Notes: generated by a model from the letters alone, not told the origin. Numbered from the stretch's first letter, positions 44,990-54,601 are shown. The stretch is 64,000 nt of DNA from Burkholderia humptydooensis (GCF_001513745.1 NZ_CP013382.1:310001-374000), one strand, 5' to 3'. Numbers and translations: made by a program.

Positions 44990-45209
44990 CGTGAGGAATC
45001 GAACGGGATGGGCGGCGAGACGGCCGACGCGCGTGCACGGCAGCCGCCGACAAGCGGCGCGTCGCGGCGCGCGATGTCATGCGCGTTGGCGCTGGCCGAA
45101 TGAGCGCGTGCAGCCAGGACAACTTCAGGAACCCGAACGATCGCGAATGTGCGATGTGCGGTGCGGCGTGCCGCGACGCGCTGGATCACACGCCGTCGAA
45201 GCCGCGCGT

Positions 45210-46136
45210 TCATGCGAGCACGCTGTTCAAGCGCCGCTGCAACGCGGCGACCGCCTGCGGCAGACGCGGCCCGAAGCCGAGCAGAAACAGCGCATCGAGC
45301 GACACGACGCGCCGCGCGCGCGCGGCCGGCGTCGCGTCGAAGCCGGGCGCGGCGAGCAGCGCATCGCGTCCGCCGGCCGCCTGCAGCCCTTCGTCCGAGA
45401 TCAGCACGACGTCGGGCGCCGCCGCGACGAGCGCCTCGGCGGTCAGCGGCTTGTAGTGATCGAATCCCTGCATCGCGTTGTGCGCGCCCGCATAGCGGAT
45501 CATCGCGTCGGCGGCCGTCTGTTGGCCGGCGGCGAGCGCCTGGTTGCCGGTGTGGTTCAGCACGAACAGCACGCGCGCGGGCGTGCGCTGCGGCGTGTGC
45601 GGCGGCGCGGCGTCCACTGCCGCGCGCGTCGCGAGCCAGTCGCGATCGAAGCGGGCGAGCAGCATGTCGCCTGTGGCCTGCAGCGACAGCGCATCGGCGA
45701 CGCCGCGAATCTTGCGGCGCACCGATTCGACGTCGTGCGCCTCGTCGAACGTCGTGACGGCGACGCCCGCGCGCGTGAGCTGCGACAGCGCGGCCAACGG
45801 GCCGGCTTCCGCCGACGCGAGCACGAGATCGGGCCGCAGCGACAGCAATCCCTCCGCCGACAGCGCGCGTTGATAGCCGACCTTCGGCAACCGGCGCGCG
45901 GCCTCCGGATACGTGCACGTGGTATCGGTGCCGACGAGTTCGTAGCGTGCGGTTCGCGCGCCGCCGAGCGCGTAGATCGTCTCGGCGAGCGCACCGCCGA
46001 TCGCGACGACGCGCTTCGGCGGCGCGCTCGCCGGCGCGCGCGCGAACGCGCCCGGATGCGCGGCCGCGAACACGAGCGCGCCCGTGCCCGCGAGCCACGC
46101 GCGCCGGCGTGCATCGATGCGCGGCGGCTTGCTCAT
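45210..46136 (-). CDS. hmuT: Periplasmic heme-binding protein
   Basis: A 308-residue substrate-binding protein. The N-terminus ARRRAWLAGTGALVFAAAHP looks like a twin-arginine export signal, which would mean it is folded before export. The two-lobed cluster III fold is recognisable from PKRVVAIGGALAETIYALGG, then RRLPKVGYQRALSAEGLLSL and the end LGFGPRLPQAVAALQRRL. It receives heme from the outer-membrane receptor and hands it to HmuU. Its ATG overlaps the hmuS stop (ATGA), so translation is coupled. Confidence 0.92.
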   Translation of the reverse strand: MSKPPRIDARRRAWLAGTGALVFAAAHPGAFARAPASAPPKRVVAIGGALAETIYALGGARTARYELVGTDTTCTYPEAARRLPKVGYQRALSAEGLLSLRPDLVLASAEAGPLAALSQLTRAGVAVTTFDEAHDVESVRRKIRGVADALSLQATGDMLLARFDRDWLATRAAVDAAPPHTPQRTPARVLFVLNHTGNQALAAGQQTAADAMIRYAGAHNAMQGFDHYKPLTAEALVAAAPDVVLISDEGLQAAGGRDALLAAPGFDATPAARARRVVSLDALFLLGFGPRLPQAVAALQRRLNSVLA

Positions 46137-47293
46137 CGCGCGGCCTCGGCGGCGGCTGAGCCGGTCGCGCCGGTCGCGCAGGCCGCATCTGCCGCGTCCG
46201 CCGTATCCGCCCCATCTGTCGCGTCGATTTTCGGCAGCGCGCCGACCAGCTCGCGCCAACCCGCGAGTTCCGGCTGCCCCGGCTTGCGCGCGCCGAACAG
46301 CATCGCGATGTTGTCGCCCGCCGCGTCGAACAGCTCGACCGACGTGACGACGCCGTCGCTCGTCGGCTTCCTCACGGCCCATGCGGACGCGACGAGATCC
46401 TCGCGCAGATGAAGGTTGAAATCCTTGTCGAGCACGTTGATCCACGCGCCCATGCGGCGGATGTTCGTCACGGTGCCGGTATGGATCTGGATCATGCCGC
46501 GGTTGCCGACGAACACCATGATCGGCAGCCGCGTCTGCGCGGCGCGCTCCAGCACGCGCCGCGCCGCGTCGGTCGCGACGCGATGCGCGCGCGCCGCGCC
46601 GGCGAGCCGCAGTGCCTGCGTGCGCGACACGCCGAAGCGGCGCACGACGCCGTGGAACTGGTGCGTGTCCGTCATCGCGTCCCATGCGGCGCGCAGGCCC
46701 GCGGCGTCGACGTCGCCGTCGGGCCGCTCGGCGCACGCGCGCGGCGCGGGCTCGACCGCGAACGTCGGCGATTGCGCGGGCATCCGCCAGCGCGACACGA
46801 ACGCGTCGAACGCATCGTGATCGCTGTGCTTGCGCAGGTAGACCTTGTGCACCGCATCGCCTTGCGCGTCGAAGAACTGCAGGCTCTTCATCACGCCGTG
46901 CGCGGTCGGCTCGTGGACGGCGAAGCCCGCCGCCCAGTTGTGATAGAAGATCCGCAGGTCGATCGCGCCGAGCGCGAGGCCGACCGGGCCGTCGTGGCTC
47001 ATCTGATCGAACGCGCCGTCCTTCTCGTGCACGGCGGCCGCGTTGCGCGTGAGCGCCATCACGCCGGCGAGGCGCGGCGTCTCCTCGAACAGCTCGACGA
47101 AGCTCGGCTCGAGCCGCACGACGCGCTCGCCCGCGAATGCGGCGAGCGCCTCGCCTTCGCTCACGCCGAGCAGTTGCGCGACGTCGCGGTTGCGCAGCTT
47201 GCGGGTTTCTTTCAGATGCAGGAACGCGTCGCGCAGTTCGCCGGGCGCGAGCGCGCGGGTGGACGAAGAGGCGGGAGCGGCGGTGTTCATCAT
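46133..47293 (-). CDS. hmuS: Hemin-degrading/trafficking factor
   Basis: A cytoplasmic HemS-family protein of 386 residues with two repeated domains, about residues 25-180 and 200-365. The N-terminal domain includes the heme region LRIFYHNWAAGFAVHEPTAH, and the C-terminal repeat ends VMVFVGNRGMIQIHTGTVTN / MGAWINVLDKDFNLHLRED. It binds imported heme and releases or breaks it down for iron. GAGGATCTCCGAC precedes the ATG at 47293. It lies 56 bases after the receptor gene and overlaps hmuT by four bases. The Asp/Ala tail beyond residue 365 is unconserved. Confidence 0.93.
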   Translation of the reverse strand: MMNTAAPASSSTRALAPGELRDAFLHLKETRKLRNRDVAQLLGVSEGEALAAFAGERVVRLEPSFVELFEETPRLAGVMALTRNAAAVHEKDGAFDQMSHDGPVGLALGAIDLRIFYHNWAAGFAVHEPTAHGVMKSLQFFDAQGDAVHKVYLRKHSDHDAFDAFVSRWRMPAQSPTFAVEPAPRACAERPDGDVDAAGLRAAWDAMTDTHQFHGVVRRFGVSRTQALRLAGAARAHRVATDAARRVLERAAQTRLPIMVFVGNRGMIQIHTGTVTNIRRMGAWINVLDKDFNLHLREDLVASAWAVRKPTSDGVVTSVELFDAAGDNIAMLFGARKPGQPELAGWRELVGALPKIDATDGADTADAADAACATGATGSAAAEAAR

Positions 47294-47349
47294 GTCGGAG
47301 ATCCTCGATGGCCGGACGAACCGGTTGGATAAAAAGCGTGCGGGCCGCA

Positions 47350-49647
47350 TCAGAAATCCACCTTCATGCTGAGCGCGACGCTGCGGCCCGGGGCGGTGTA
47401 TGCGTCGAGCACGTTCGAATTGGCGGCGATGCCGCGCACGTCCGACCAGTTCCAGTACTTGCGGTCGAACAGGTTGTGAATGCCCAGGTAGGCGCTCACG
47501 TGCTTGTTGAACCGATAGCCGCCGCGCAGGTCGACGACGAGCGACGACGGCGGCGTGTAGCACGTCTTGTTCTGGCACGCGGCCGACGACACGTCGCGGC
47601 CGCGCTTGCCCGCCTGGAACAGCACGTCGGCCTGCGCGAACCAGCGCTCGCCCGGCTCGTAGCGCACGCCGAACACGGCGGAGAACGGATTGACCGTGTC
47701 GAGCGGCTCGCTCGCCGCGCCGTTGTCCTGCGTCGTGCCCTTCGTGAACGCCATCGCGCTCTTCAGCGTGAAGCCGTTCGGCATCACCCACTCGGCGCGC
47801 CCTTCGAAGCCGTGGATGCGCGCGTTCGCGAAGTTCACGTACTGGAACACGAGCGGATCGTTCGGCCGGCCGCTGCCGCCGATCGTGCGCTGCGAGATGA
47901 AGTTCCGATAGCGGCCGGCGAACGCGGCGACGCTGTAGCGCAGCGGCCCGTAGCCCGTTCCGAGCGTGCCGCGCAGGCCCGCTTCGAGCGTGTCGCTCGT
48001 CTCGGGCTTCAGGTTCGGATTGCCGATCGATGTATAGCCATAGATCGGATTCGAGAAGCTGTTGTTGACCTGGTCGGGCGTCGGCGTGCGAAAGCCGTGC
48101 GCGTACTGCGCGTATGGAATCAGCGCGGGCGCCACTTCGTAGAGCACCGCGACGCGCGGCGACAGCTCGTGATCGCTCGAGCTGACCGTCTTGCCGGTGA
48201 AGAGCGGATCGCCTGCAGCCGGGCTTAGCCGATACGCGTCGAAGCGCAGGCCCGGCGTGACGAGCAGCTTGCCGAAGCCGATCTGGTCCTGCACGAACGC
48301 GCCGAGCAGCGTGTAGTCGGTATCCGGAAACGCCTTGTTCGGGAACGATTCGCCGGGGCTCGCGATGGTGCCGTCGCGCAGGCTCTCGATGCGATCGAGG
48401 CTGCCGTCGACGCCGTACAGCAGCTTGTGCGCGAGCGGCCCGGTCGCGAAGCCGCTCTCGGCGAATGCGGAGCCGCCGAACGCGCGCTCGCTGTAGTGGT
48501 TCGAGCGCGAGCGCGATTGCAGGCCGCCGCCGCGCGTCTCGAACGCGTCCTGATCCTGCTTCGACTCCTGATAGTAGAGCTGCACGTGCGCGGTCTGGAA
48601 CCCGCGCGCGGCGGCGTCGTGGAAATCGTAGTCGACGCTGAAGCGGTTGCGCTCGAGCCTGTCGTTCGCGGCGAGGCCGAGCGTCGTGGGCGGATTGATC
48701 GCCGACAGCACGTTCGTGTCGATTCGGCGCCGCACCGTCTCGGCGGTGAGCTTGAACGTGTCGCGCGACGTCGGCGTGATCGTCAGCTTGCCGAGCAGCG
48801 ATTCCGTGTAGACGTCCTGAGGATTCGCGGTCGTGCGCTTCGTGCTCGCGGAATTGTCGTCGCCGTGCGTGTCGGCCTCGTGGCCGCGGCGGCCGGATGC
48901 GATCAGCATCCCCTGCACGCGGTCGTTGCCGCCCGCCGCCGCCACGGTCGCGCCGACGCTGCGGTCGACCGAGTCGTAGCTCGGCCGGAACGAGAAATAG
49001 GTCTTCTTCCGATAGATCGACAGCAGATCGGACGGATTTTTCGTGATGAAGTTGACGGCGCCCGTCAGACCGTCGCTGCCGTACAGCGTCGACGCCGGGC
49101 CGCGCAGGATCTCGATGCGCTCGAGCGTGTCGAGATCGGCGTAATCGCCGCGGCCGGCCTCGAGCGGACCGAACGAGAACGCGCTCGGCAGCCGGATGCC
49201 GTCTTCCATCAGCAGCACGCGGTTGCCTTCCAGGCCGCGGATGTTGATGCTCGAATCGCCGTCGCGGCCGCCGCCGAGCGCGGCGTTCGCCGGCCGGTAC
49301 GCGGTGCGGCGCACGGTGACGCCCGGCTCGTAGCGCAGCGCGTCCTTGATGTTGTCGGCCTGCTGTTCTTCTAGGTCCGAATCGGTGATCACCGATACGC
49401 TCGCCGCGGTGCGGCTTGCGGCCGATGCGGTGCGCGTCGCGGTGACGGTGATCGGGTCGAGCGCGTGCGCGTCGGCGCGCGTGGCGGTCGTTGCGTGCCG
49501 CACTTGCGGCGCGGACGCGGCGAGCGGCGGCGCGGCGGCTGCGGGTTCGGAAGCGGCGCCCGCGGCGCGCGCGGCCGCGGCGTAGAGGCCGAAGGCCCCG
49601 AACAGCGCGGCGCGAAGCGGCCGCCGCGCCAACAGAGGTTGATGCAC
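47350..49647 (-). CDS. hmuR: TonB-dependent heme/hemoglobin receptor
   Basis: A 765-residue outer-membrane receptor. A signal sequence (ALFGAFGLYAAAARA) is followed by a TonB box (DPITVTATR, about residues 64-72), the plug (SVSVITDSDLEEQQADNIKD to VLLMEDGIRLPSAF) and a 22-strand barrel ending SMKVDF. Heme-receptor marks are HGFRTPTPDQV, a FRAP-like box, and the NPNLKPETSDTLEAG box with the heme-contacting histidine region between. It is first in the hmuRSTUV operon. A Fur box covers the promoter, so iron shortage should induce it. Confidence 0.94.
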   Translation of the reverse strand: MHQPLLARRPLRAALFGAFGLYAAAARAAGAASEPAAAAPPLAASAPQVRHATTATRADAHALDPITVTATRTASAASRTAASVSVITDSDLEEQQADNIKDALRYEPGVTVRRTAYRPANAALGGGRDGDSSINIRGLEGNRVLLMEDGIRLPSAFSFGPLEAGRGDYADLDTLERIEILRGPASTLYGSDGLTGAVNFITKNPSDLLSIYRKKTYFSFRPSYDSVDRSVGATVAAAGGNDRVQGMLIASGRRGHEADTHGDDNSASTKRTTANPQDVYTESLLGKLTITPTSRDTFKLTAETVRRRIDTNVLSAINPPTTLGLAANDRLERNRFSVDYDFHDAAARGFQTAHVQLYYQESKQDQDAFETRGGGLQSRSRSNHYSERAFGGSAFAESGFATGPLAHKLLYGVDGSLDRIESLRDGTIASPGESFPNKAFPDTDYTLLGAFVQDQIGFGKLLVTPGLRFDAYRLSPAAGDPLFTGKTVSSSDHELSPRVAVLYEVAPALIPYAQYAHGFRTPTPDQVNNSFSNPIYGYTSIGNPNLKPETSDTLEAGLRGTLGTGYGPLRYSVAAFAGRYRNFISQRTIGGSGRPNDPLVFQYVNFANARIHGFEGRAEWVMPNGFTLKSAMAFTKGTTQDNGAASEPLDTVNPFSAVFGVRYEPGERWFAQADVLFQAGKRGRDVSSAACQNKTCYTPPSSLVVDLRGGYRFNKHVSAYLGIHNLFDRKYWNWSDVRGIAANSNVLDAYTAPGRSVALSMKVDF

Positions 49648-50120
49648 GGTGTGGTCTCCCAGTGACGTTTGAGCCCGGAGGCTGGCTGGGTGACGCGTGC
49701 ACCTGGCTGGCGCCCGCGCGCCTTTATGGCGCGGGCAGGTTGAAAGGAAAAGTTCGTGAAAACGAACAGGAAGTGTAATTGAGAATCATTCGCAATTCAA
49801 TCGGCAAAAATGGCGTTGCCGACTGGGCGGAGGGGCGGCGAGTGACGGGGGCGTCGTGAGGCTGCCCGGCTGAAGGCGATGTCGAGCGTCGTCGTGCGCC
49901 ATATTGTTCGCAACTAACGGTCTGGCGCGACCGGCGCCTTCGGCGAGAGGGGCCCGCGAGATTAAGGCCAGCGCGCGCGAGGCTGGGCGATGTCAGCCAG
50001 CGGTCGAGCATTTGTCAGGACGGGGACGCGCGCACGGCGTCGCCGTCGCGGCGAATATCGCGCCGCTCGCAGCCCGCCGCGTTGCACCGCCGCCGCGCGA
50101 TCCGCCCGCGCGGGCATGCG
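49648..50120. other. Upstream region of the heme operon
   Basis: A 473-base region without a credible gene. It holds the hmuR leader (with an inverted repeat GTTCGT-GAAA-ACGAAC at 49752-49767), the Fur-controlled promoter at 49772-49800, and about 320 bases of GC-rich sequence in which I see nothing. Confidence 0.6.
49772..49800 (-). promoter_or_regulatory. hmuR promoter overlapped by a Fur box
   Basis: On the minus strand, TTGAAT (49795-49800) and TACACT (49772-49777) are -35 and -10 boxes 17 bases apart. The spacer is filled by a Fur site: AATTGAGAATCATTCGCAATT on the plus strand holds the TGAGAAT-C-ATTCGCA dyad with one mismatch. Iron-loaded Fur bound there would block RNA polymerase. Confidence 0.82.
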
Positions 50121-50348
50121 TCACGCCATCGATTCGAGCCGAATCAGCAGCTTGCGCACGTGCGCGAGAAACGCGTCGTGCGCTTCCCGGTCGTGCGGGG
50201 CCTCGAGGCGCGACGTCTCCGCGAGCTGGATCTGCCGGTCGAATTCGTCGGCGAGCGCCTGGCGCGTTTCGAGCGGAAGCACGCGAATCAACGAGACGAA
50301 CAGCAACTCCTGAGCGTGAAGCACGCCGGACAGCGCCTGGACGTTCAT
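50121..50348 (-). CDS. Small hypothetical protein, 75 residues
   Basis: A helical, acidic protein (MNVQALSGVLHAQELLFVSL, then LPLETRQALADEFDRQIQLA and FLAHVRKLLIRLESMA) with no membrane segment or cysteine. GACGGAGGTCGGC gives a strong ribosome binding site. It lies alone between the heme operon promoter and a LysR gene. I do not recognise the family. Confidence 0.75.
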   Translation of the reverse strand: MNVQALSGVLHAQELLFVSLIRVLPLETRQALADEFDRQIQLAETSRLEAPHDREAHDAFLAHVRKLLIRLESMA

Positions 50349-50527
50349 GCCGACCTCCGTCGAAGAGAGCGCAGCGGCGCCGCGGGATCGCGGGCCGCCC
50401 GTCTCTTCATACTAGGTCCACCGCGCGCAAAAGCCGAGCGGCCGAGCGGCGCGCGGTTTCGCCGCGTCGCGAAGCGCGGGCGTCTGGCCGCGGCGCGGAC
50501 GAAGCGGCGCGATGCGCGCCATGCCCG

Positions 50528-51424
50528 TCATGCGTGTGCGCACTCGCCGAGCATCCATTCGCGCAGCAGCCGCAGCGACGCGCTCGTCTGCAGCCGCTCC
50601 GGCGCGTAGCACAGGTAATGGCCCTGCTCGTCGACGTCGACGGGCGCGTCGAGCGGCTGCACGAGCGTGCCGGCCGCGAGCGGCGCGCGAATCAGGAACG
50701 CGGGAATGAGCGCGATCCCGAGCCCCGCCTGCGCCGCCTGGATCAGCACCGAGTATTGCTCGAAGCGCGGGCCGGCGAGCGCGTTCATCTGCGTGACGCG
50801 ATGCCGGTCCGCCCACGCGAGCCACGCGCATTCGGCCTGCTCGTGCACGAGACGCGGCGCGGCGGCGATGTCCGCGGGTTCGCGCAGCGCGTGGCGCTCG
50901 GCGAATTCGGGCGCGCACACGGGCACGAACGTGCGGCCGTCGAGATAGTCGCACTGGACGCCTTCCCAGCGGCCGTCGCCGTAGCGGATCGCCGCATCGA
51001 GCCCGAGCGGGAACGGGTCGCCCGGCGCGAGGTGGCGCCGGAAGCTCAGCGTGAGGTCGGGCGCGGTTTCGAGAAAGCGCGGCAGGCGCGGCACGAGCCA
51101 TTTCGTCGTGAAGGTCGGCACGCTCGCGATCGTCAGCAGATCGCTGTCCTCGCGCGCACTCAGCAATTCGAGCGATGCATTGCCGATCTCGCGCAGCGGC
51201 CCCGCGACGCGCGCCTGATAGACCCGCCCCGCGCGCGTGAGCGCGAGATTGCGGCCTTCGCGCACGAACAGCCTCACGCCGAGCAGCGCCTCGAGGCTCG
51301 CGATCTGCCGGCTGACCGCGCTTGGCGTGAGGCCGAGCTCGCGCGCCGCGTACGAAAAATTCAGATGTTTCGCAGAACTGGCGAATGCATGCAGCTCGGC
51401 GACGTTCGGATACAGATGCTTCAT
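50528..51424 (-). CDS. LysR-family regulator (GcvA-like)
   Basis: A 298-residue LysR protein. The N-terminal domain (LHAFASSAKHLNFSYAAREL, then SAVSRQIASLEALLGVRLFV) and the effector domain with TKWLVPRLPRFLETAPDLTL, then DAAIRYGDGRWEGVQ place it in the GcvA/AmpR-like group. It is divergent from an ABC importer of the polyamine/aminoethylphosphonate class and is its likely regulator. The start MKHLYPNVAEL has no strong upstream site but fits the family. Confidence 0.9.
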   Translation of the reverse strand: MKHLYPNVAELHAFASSAKHLNFSYAARELGLTPSAVSRQIASLEALLGVRLFVREGRNLALTRAGRVYQARVAGPLREIGNASLELLSAREDSDLLTIASVPTFTTKWLVPRLPRFLETAPDLTLSFRRHLAPGDPFPLGLDAAIRYGDGRWEGVQCDYLDGRTFVPVCAPEFAERHALREPADIAAAPRLVHEQAECAWLAWADRHRVTQMNALAGPRFEQYSVLIQAAQAGLGIALIPAFLIRAPLAAGTLVQPLDAPVDVDEQGHYLCYAPERLQTSASLRLLREWMLGECAHA

Positions 51425-51590
51425 CGCGAAGTATTCCGTCGATGCAAAGAGCGATGCGGAGTTTGTACGTTTTTTTCATGACGATGCCATGTCGCGCGCC
51501 CACACTGGCGGCCGTCGTCGCGATCCGCGCAACGCCTGCCCCGGCGGGCGTTTCGCGTGACGCTTCCTTTCGTCGCCCGTGAGTGCCGCC

Positions 51591-52439
51591 ATGCGTCCAT
51601 CCACCACCGCCGAGCTTGCCGGCGGTATTCCGTTTCGTCGCAGCAAGCGCCGCCCGTCGTTCGGCGCCATCGTCGTCAACGGCGTCGTCGCGCTGTTCGC
51701 GCTGTATCTGCTGATGCCGATCGTGCTGCTGCTGATCGGATCGGTCGGGCAGAGCTGGACGAACACGCTGCTGCCCGTCGGCTTCACGTGGCGCTGGTTC
51801 GCCGAACTTGCCGCCGATCCGAGCTTCCGGCGCGCGTTCGGCGTGAGTTTCGTCGTCGCGCTCGCGTGCTGCGCGCTCGACACGGTGGTCGGCGTGCCGC
51901 TCGCGTATGCGCTGCATCATCGCGCGCTTCGCGGCCGCGGCATGGCCGCGCGCGTCGTGATGCTGATGCCGGTCGGCGTGCCGGCGCTCACGCTCGGCTT
52001 CGGCTACATCGTGGTCTTCGGCTCAGACGCGCTGCCGTGGCTCGGCACGCTGCCGCTGATGATCGCCGCGCATGCGGTGCTGACGCTGCCGTATCTGCTG
52101 CAGACACTGTTGAGCGATCTGCGCCACCTCGATCTCGCGAAGCTCGAAGCCTGTGCGGCGACGCTCGGCGCGCCGCCGCTGCGGCAGTTTTTCACGATCG
52201 TGCTGCCGAACTTGCGGCAGAGCCTCTTTTCCGGGCTCGTGATGGTCGCGGCGCTGTCGATCGGCGAGTTCCAGGTATCGAACCTGATTGCCGGCTTTCG
52301 CTACCGCAATTTCCCCGTCGTGCTGCTGCAGGCGTTCTACGGCGCGTCCGGCATTGCCTGCGCGGCGACCGTCGTGCTGCTGCTGCTCGCCGTATTCGCG
52401 ACGCTCGCGTCGATCCACACCGTGCAACGACTGAAGTGA
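51591..52439 (+). CDS. ABC transporter permease, PhnV/PotC-like
   Basis: An inner-membrane permease of 282 residues with six spans. The EAA loop is KLEACAATLGAPPLRQFFTI VLPN-like, where it meets the ATPase. The order and motifs (FTWRWFAELAADPSFRRAFG, LPYLLQTLLSDLRHLDLAKL) fit the polyamine/2-aminoethylphosphonate importer class. A GTG at 51579 is a possible alternative start; neither has a clear ribosome binding site. It is the first gene of a four-gene importer with the ATPase four bases on. Confidence 0.87.
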   Translation: MRPSTTAELAGGIPFRRSKRRPSFGAIVVNGVVALFALYLLMPIVLLLIGSVGQSWTNTLLPVGFTWRWFAELAADPSFRRAFGVSFVVALACCALDTVVGVPLAYALHHRALRGRGMAARVVMLMPVGVPALTLGFGYIVVFGSDALPWLGTLPLMIAAHAVLTLPYLLQTLLSDLRHLDLAKLEACAATLGAPPLRQFFTIVLPNLRQSLFSGLVMVAALSIGEFQVSNLIAGFRYRNFPVVLLQAFYGASGIACAATVVLLLLAVFATLASIHTVQRLK

Positions 52440-52443
52440 AGCC

Positions 52444-53472
52444 ATGAGCCTCGAATTCGACAACGTCAGTTTCAGATACCCCGGCGCGGCGCACGGCGTC
52501 GACGCCGTCACGCTGCGCGCGCAGCCGGGCGAGCTGCTCGCCGTGATCGGCCGCAGCGGTTCCGGCAAATCGACGCTGCTGCGGCTGAGCGCGGGTCTCC
52601 TCGACGGCTACGCCGGGCGCATCGCGATCGGCGGCGCCGACATGGCGGGCGTGCCGGTGTGGCGGCGCGAGGTCGGCATGGTGTTTCAGCAGTACGCATT
52701 GTTTCCGCATCTGTCCGTCGCCGACAACGTCGCGTACGGGCTGCGCATGCGCGGCGTCGCGGCCGCCGAGCGCCGGCGGCGCGCGCTCGAGATGCTCGAG
52801 CGCGTCGGCCTCGCCGCGCATGCGGCGCGAAGCACGACGCAACTGTCGGGCGGCCAGCAGCAGCGCGTGGCGCTTGCCCGCGCGCTCGTGATCGAGCCGG
52901 CGCTGCTGCTGCTCGACGAGCCGCTCGCCGCGCTCGACGCGGGCATCCGGCATCAATTGCGCGACGAGATCCGCGCGCTGCAGCGCGCGTGCCGCGCGAC
53001 GACGCTCTTCGTCACGCACGATCAGGATGAGGCGCTCAGCATGGCGGATCGCGTCGCGATCGTCGACGGCGGGCGCGTGCTGCAAGTGGGCACGCCGCGC
53101 AGCCTGTACGAGCGGCCGGTATCCGCGCAAGTCGCGCGCTTCATCGGCCATTCGACGATCCTGCGCGGCCGCGTGCAATCGAGCGGTACGGTCGACGTGC
53201 GCTTCGCGACGCTGTGCGCGGACACGGGCGCGCATCAGCCGGGCGCGGAAGTCGCCGTGCTGGTGCGCCCCGAGCACGTGGAGCCCGATCCGCCCGCTCA
53301 GCGCGTGAACCGCATTGAAGGCGCGCTGGGCGAAGTCCGCTACTTCGGCGCGACGCATCGCTACGACTTCGTGCCGCATGGCGCGGCGCATCCGCTGCTG
53401 TGCGAGGGCCGCGTGCTCGCCGCGCGCGGCGTCGCGATCGAGCCGCGCCATCTGCTCGTGCTGCCCGCGTAG
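52444..53472 (+). CDS. ABC transporter ATPase, PhnT/PotA-like
   Basis: A 342-residue importer ATPase. Walker A is GRSGSGKST (about residues 36-44), the signature is LSGGQQQRVALARAL, Walker B is LLLLDEPLAALD, and the switch region is TLFVTHDQDEALSM. The C-terminal 100 residues form the OB-like regulatory domain of this class (RPEHVEPDPPAQRVNRIEGA). It starts four bases after the first permease. No catabolic enzyme for phosphonate or polyamine is nearby, so the substrate is open. Confidence 0.9.
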   Translation: MSLEFDNVSFRYPGAAHGVDAVTLRAQPGELLAVIGRSGSGKSTLLRLSAGLLDGYAGRIAIGGADMAGVPVWRREVGMVFQQYALFPHLSVADNVAYGLRMRGVAAAERRRRALEMLERVGLAAHAARSTTQLSGGQQQRVALARALVIEPALLLLDEPLAALDAGIRHQLRDEIRALQRACRATTLFVTHDQDEALSMADRVAIVDGGRVLQVGTPRSLYERPVSAQVARFIGHSTILRGRVQSSGTVDVRFATLCADTGAHQPGAEVAVLVRPEHVEPDPPAQRVNRIEGALGEVRYFGATHRYDFVPHGAAHPLLCEGRVLAARGVAIEPRHLLVLPA

Positions 53473-53512
53473 GGCAGCGCGCAATGATTGTTTCGTTCAA
53501 CGGAGATTCACG

Positions 53513-54601
53513 ATGTCTGCAAGTCGATCATTTCTGACGGCGCTGCGCCGCGCCGCGCTCGCGTTCGGCATGTGCGCGACGCTCGCCGCGAACGGCGCGT
53601 CCGCCGCGCCGCTCTATGCGGGCGAAGACACGCTCTATGCGAAGGCCGCCGACGAGGGGCTCGTCGTGTCGTTCGACACCGGCCCCGAATGGGCGAACTG
53701 GAAGGCGCTGTTCGCGGAGTTCCGCAAGCGCTATCCGAAGATCGAGCTCACGTACAACGACATCGGCTCGGCGGCGACGGTCGTCGCGCTCGACAAGTCG
53801 CGCCGCCGTCCGCAGGCGGACACCGCGTACTATTTCGCGGCATCGGCGCTCGACGCGGTGGGCAAGGACGTCGTCGCGCCGTTCAAGCCGATCAACTTCG
53901 ACAAGCTCCCACCCGTGTTTCGCGAAGCCGACGGCCGCTGGTTCACCGTGCATTCGCTGAACGTCGCGTTCCTCGTCAACCGCAAGCTCGTGAAGAACGT
54001 GCCGCAACGCTGGTCCGATCTGCTCAAGCGCGAGTACAAGAACGCGGTCGTCTATCTCGATCCGCGCTCGACCGGGCAGGGGCAGGTGGTCGTGTTCGCG
54101 GCGGCGTCCGCGCTCGGCGGCGGTGTCGACAATCCGAAGCCCGGCGCGGAGTTCTTCGGAAAACTGAAGAATGCGGGCAACGTGCTGCGCGTCGAGGGCA
54201 CGACGCCGTATGCGAAGTTCGTCAAGGGCGAGATCCCGATCCTGATCGGCTACGAGAACGACGGCCTGAAGGCGAAGTACGCGGACGGCATGGGCGACGC
54301 CGTCGACGTCGTGATTCCGCAGGACGGCAGCGTGTCCGCGCCGTATGCGATGAGCCTCGTGAAGAACGGGCCGAATCCCGCTGCCGCGCAGCTATGGTTG
54401 AACTTCGTGATGAGCGACGCCGGCCAGGCGCTGTTCGCGCGCGGCTACGTGCGGCCCGCGGTGCCGGGCGTCGCGCTCGCGCCCGACGTCGCGGCGAAGA
54501 TGCCGAACGCGCCGCAGGTGCGCCCGCTCGACGTCGCGAAGGCCGCCGCGCGCAAGGCCGAAGTCGACAGGCTGTGGTCGCAGGCGGCGCTTGGCCAGTA
54601 A
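53513..54601 (+). CDS. ABC transporter periplasmic substrate-binding protein
   Basis: A 362-residue exported binding protein with a signal sequence (ALAFGMCATLAANGASA). The mature part opens with LYAKAADEGLVVSFDTGPEW, followed by VVYLDPRSTGQGQVVVFAAA and PYAMSLVKNGPNPAAAQLWL, the pattern of the iron/thiamine/aminoethylphosphonate-binding group of type 2 proteins. AACGGAGATTCACG precedes the ATG. It delivers its ligand to the two permeases on either side. Which ligand cannot be read from the sequence. Confidence 0.9.
   Translation: MSASRSFLTALRRAALAFGMCATLAANGASAAPLYAGEDTLYAKAADEGLVVSFDTGPEWANWKALFAEFRKRYPKIELTYNDIGSAATVVALDKSRRRPQADTAYYFAASALDAVGKDVVAPFKPINFDKLPPVFREADGRWFTVHSLNVAFLVNRKLVKNVPQRWSDLLKREYKNAVVYLDPRSTGQGQVVVFAAASALGGGVDNPKPGAEFFGKLKNAGNVLRVEGTTPYAKFVKGEIPILIGYENDGLKAKYADGMGDAVDVVIPQDGSVSAPYAMSLVKNGPNPAAAQLWLNFVMSDAGQALFARGYVRPAVPGVALAPDVAAKMPNAPQVRPLDVAKAAARKAEVDRLWSQAALGQ

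Noticed and set aside
45079..45209. A small CxxC-containing reading frame (ECAMCGAAC) in the hmuT-hmuU gap
   Set aside because: The frame runs on into antisense of hmuT, has no ribosome binding site, and the cysteine motif is too short to be convincing.
50349..50527. Further small gene between the 75-residue protein and the LysR gene
   Set aside because: No frame with a start and ribosome binding site; composition is unremarkable.
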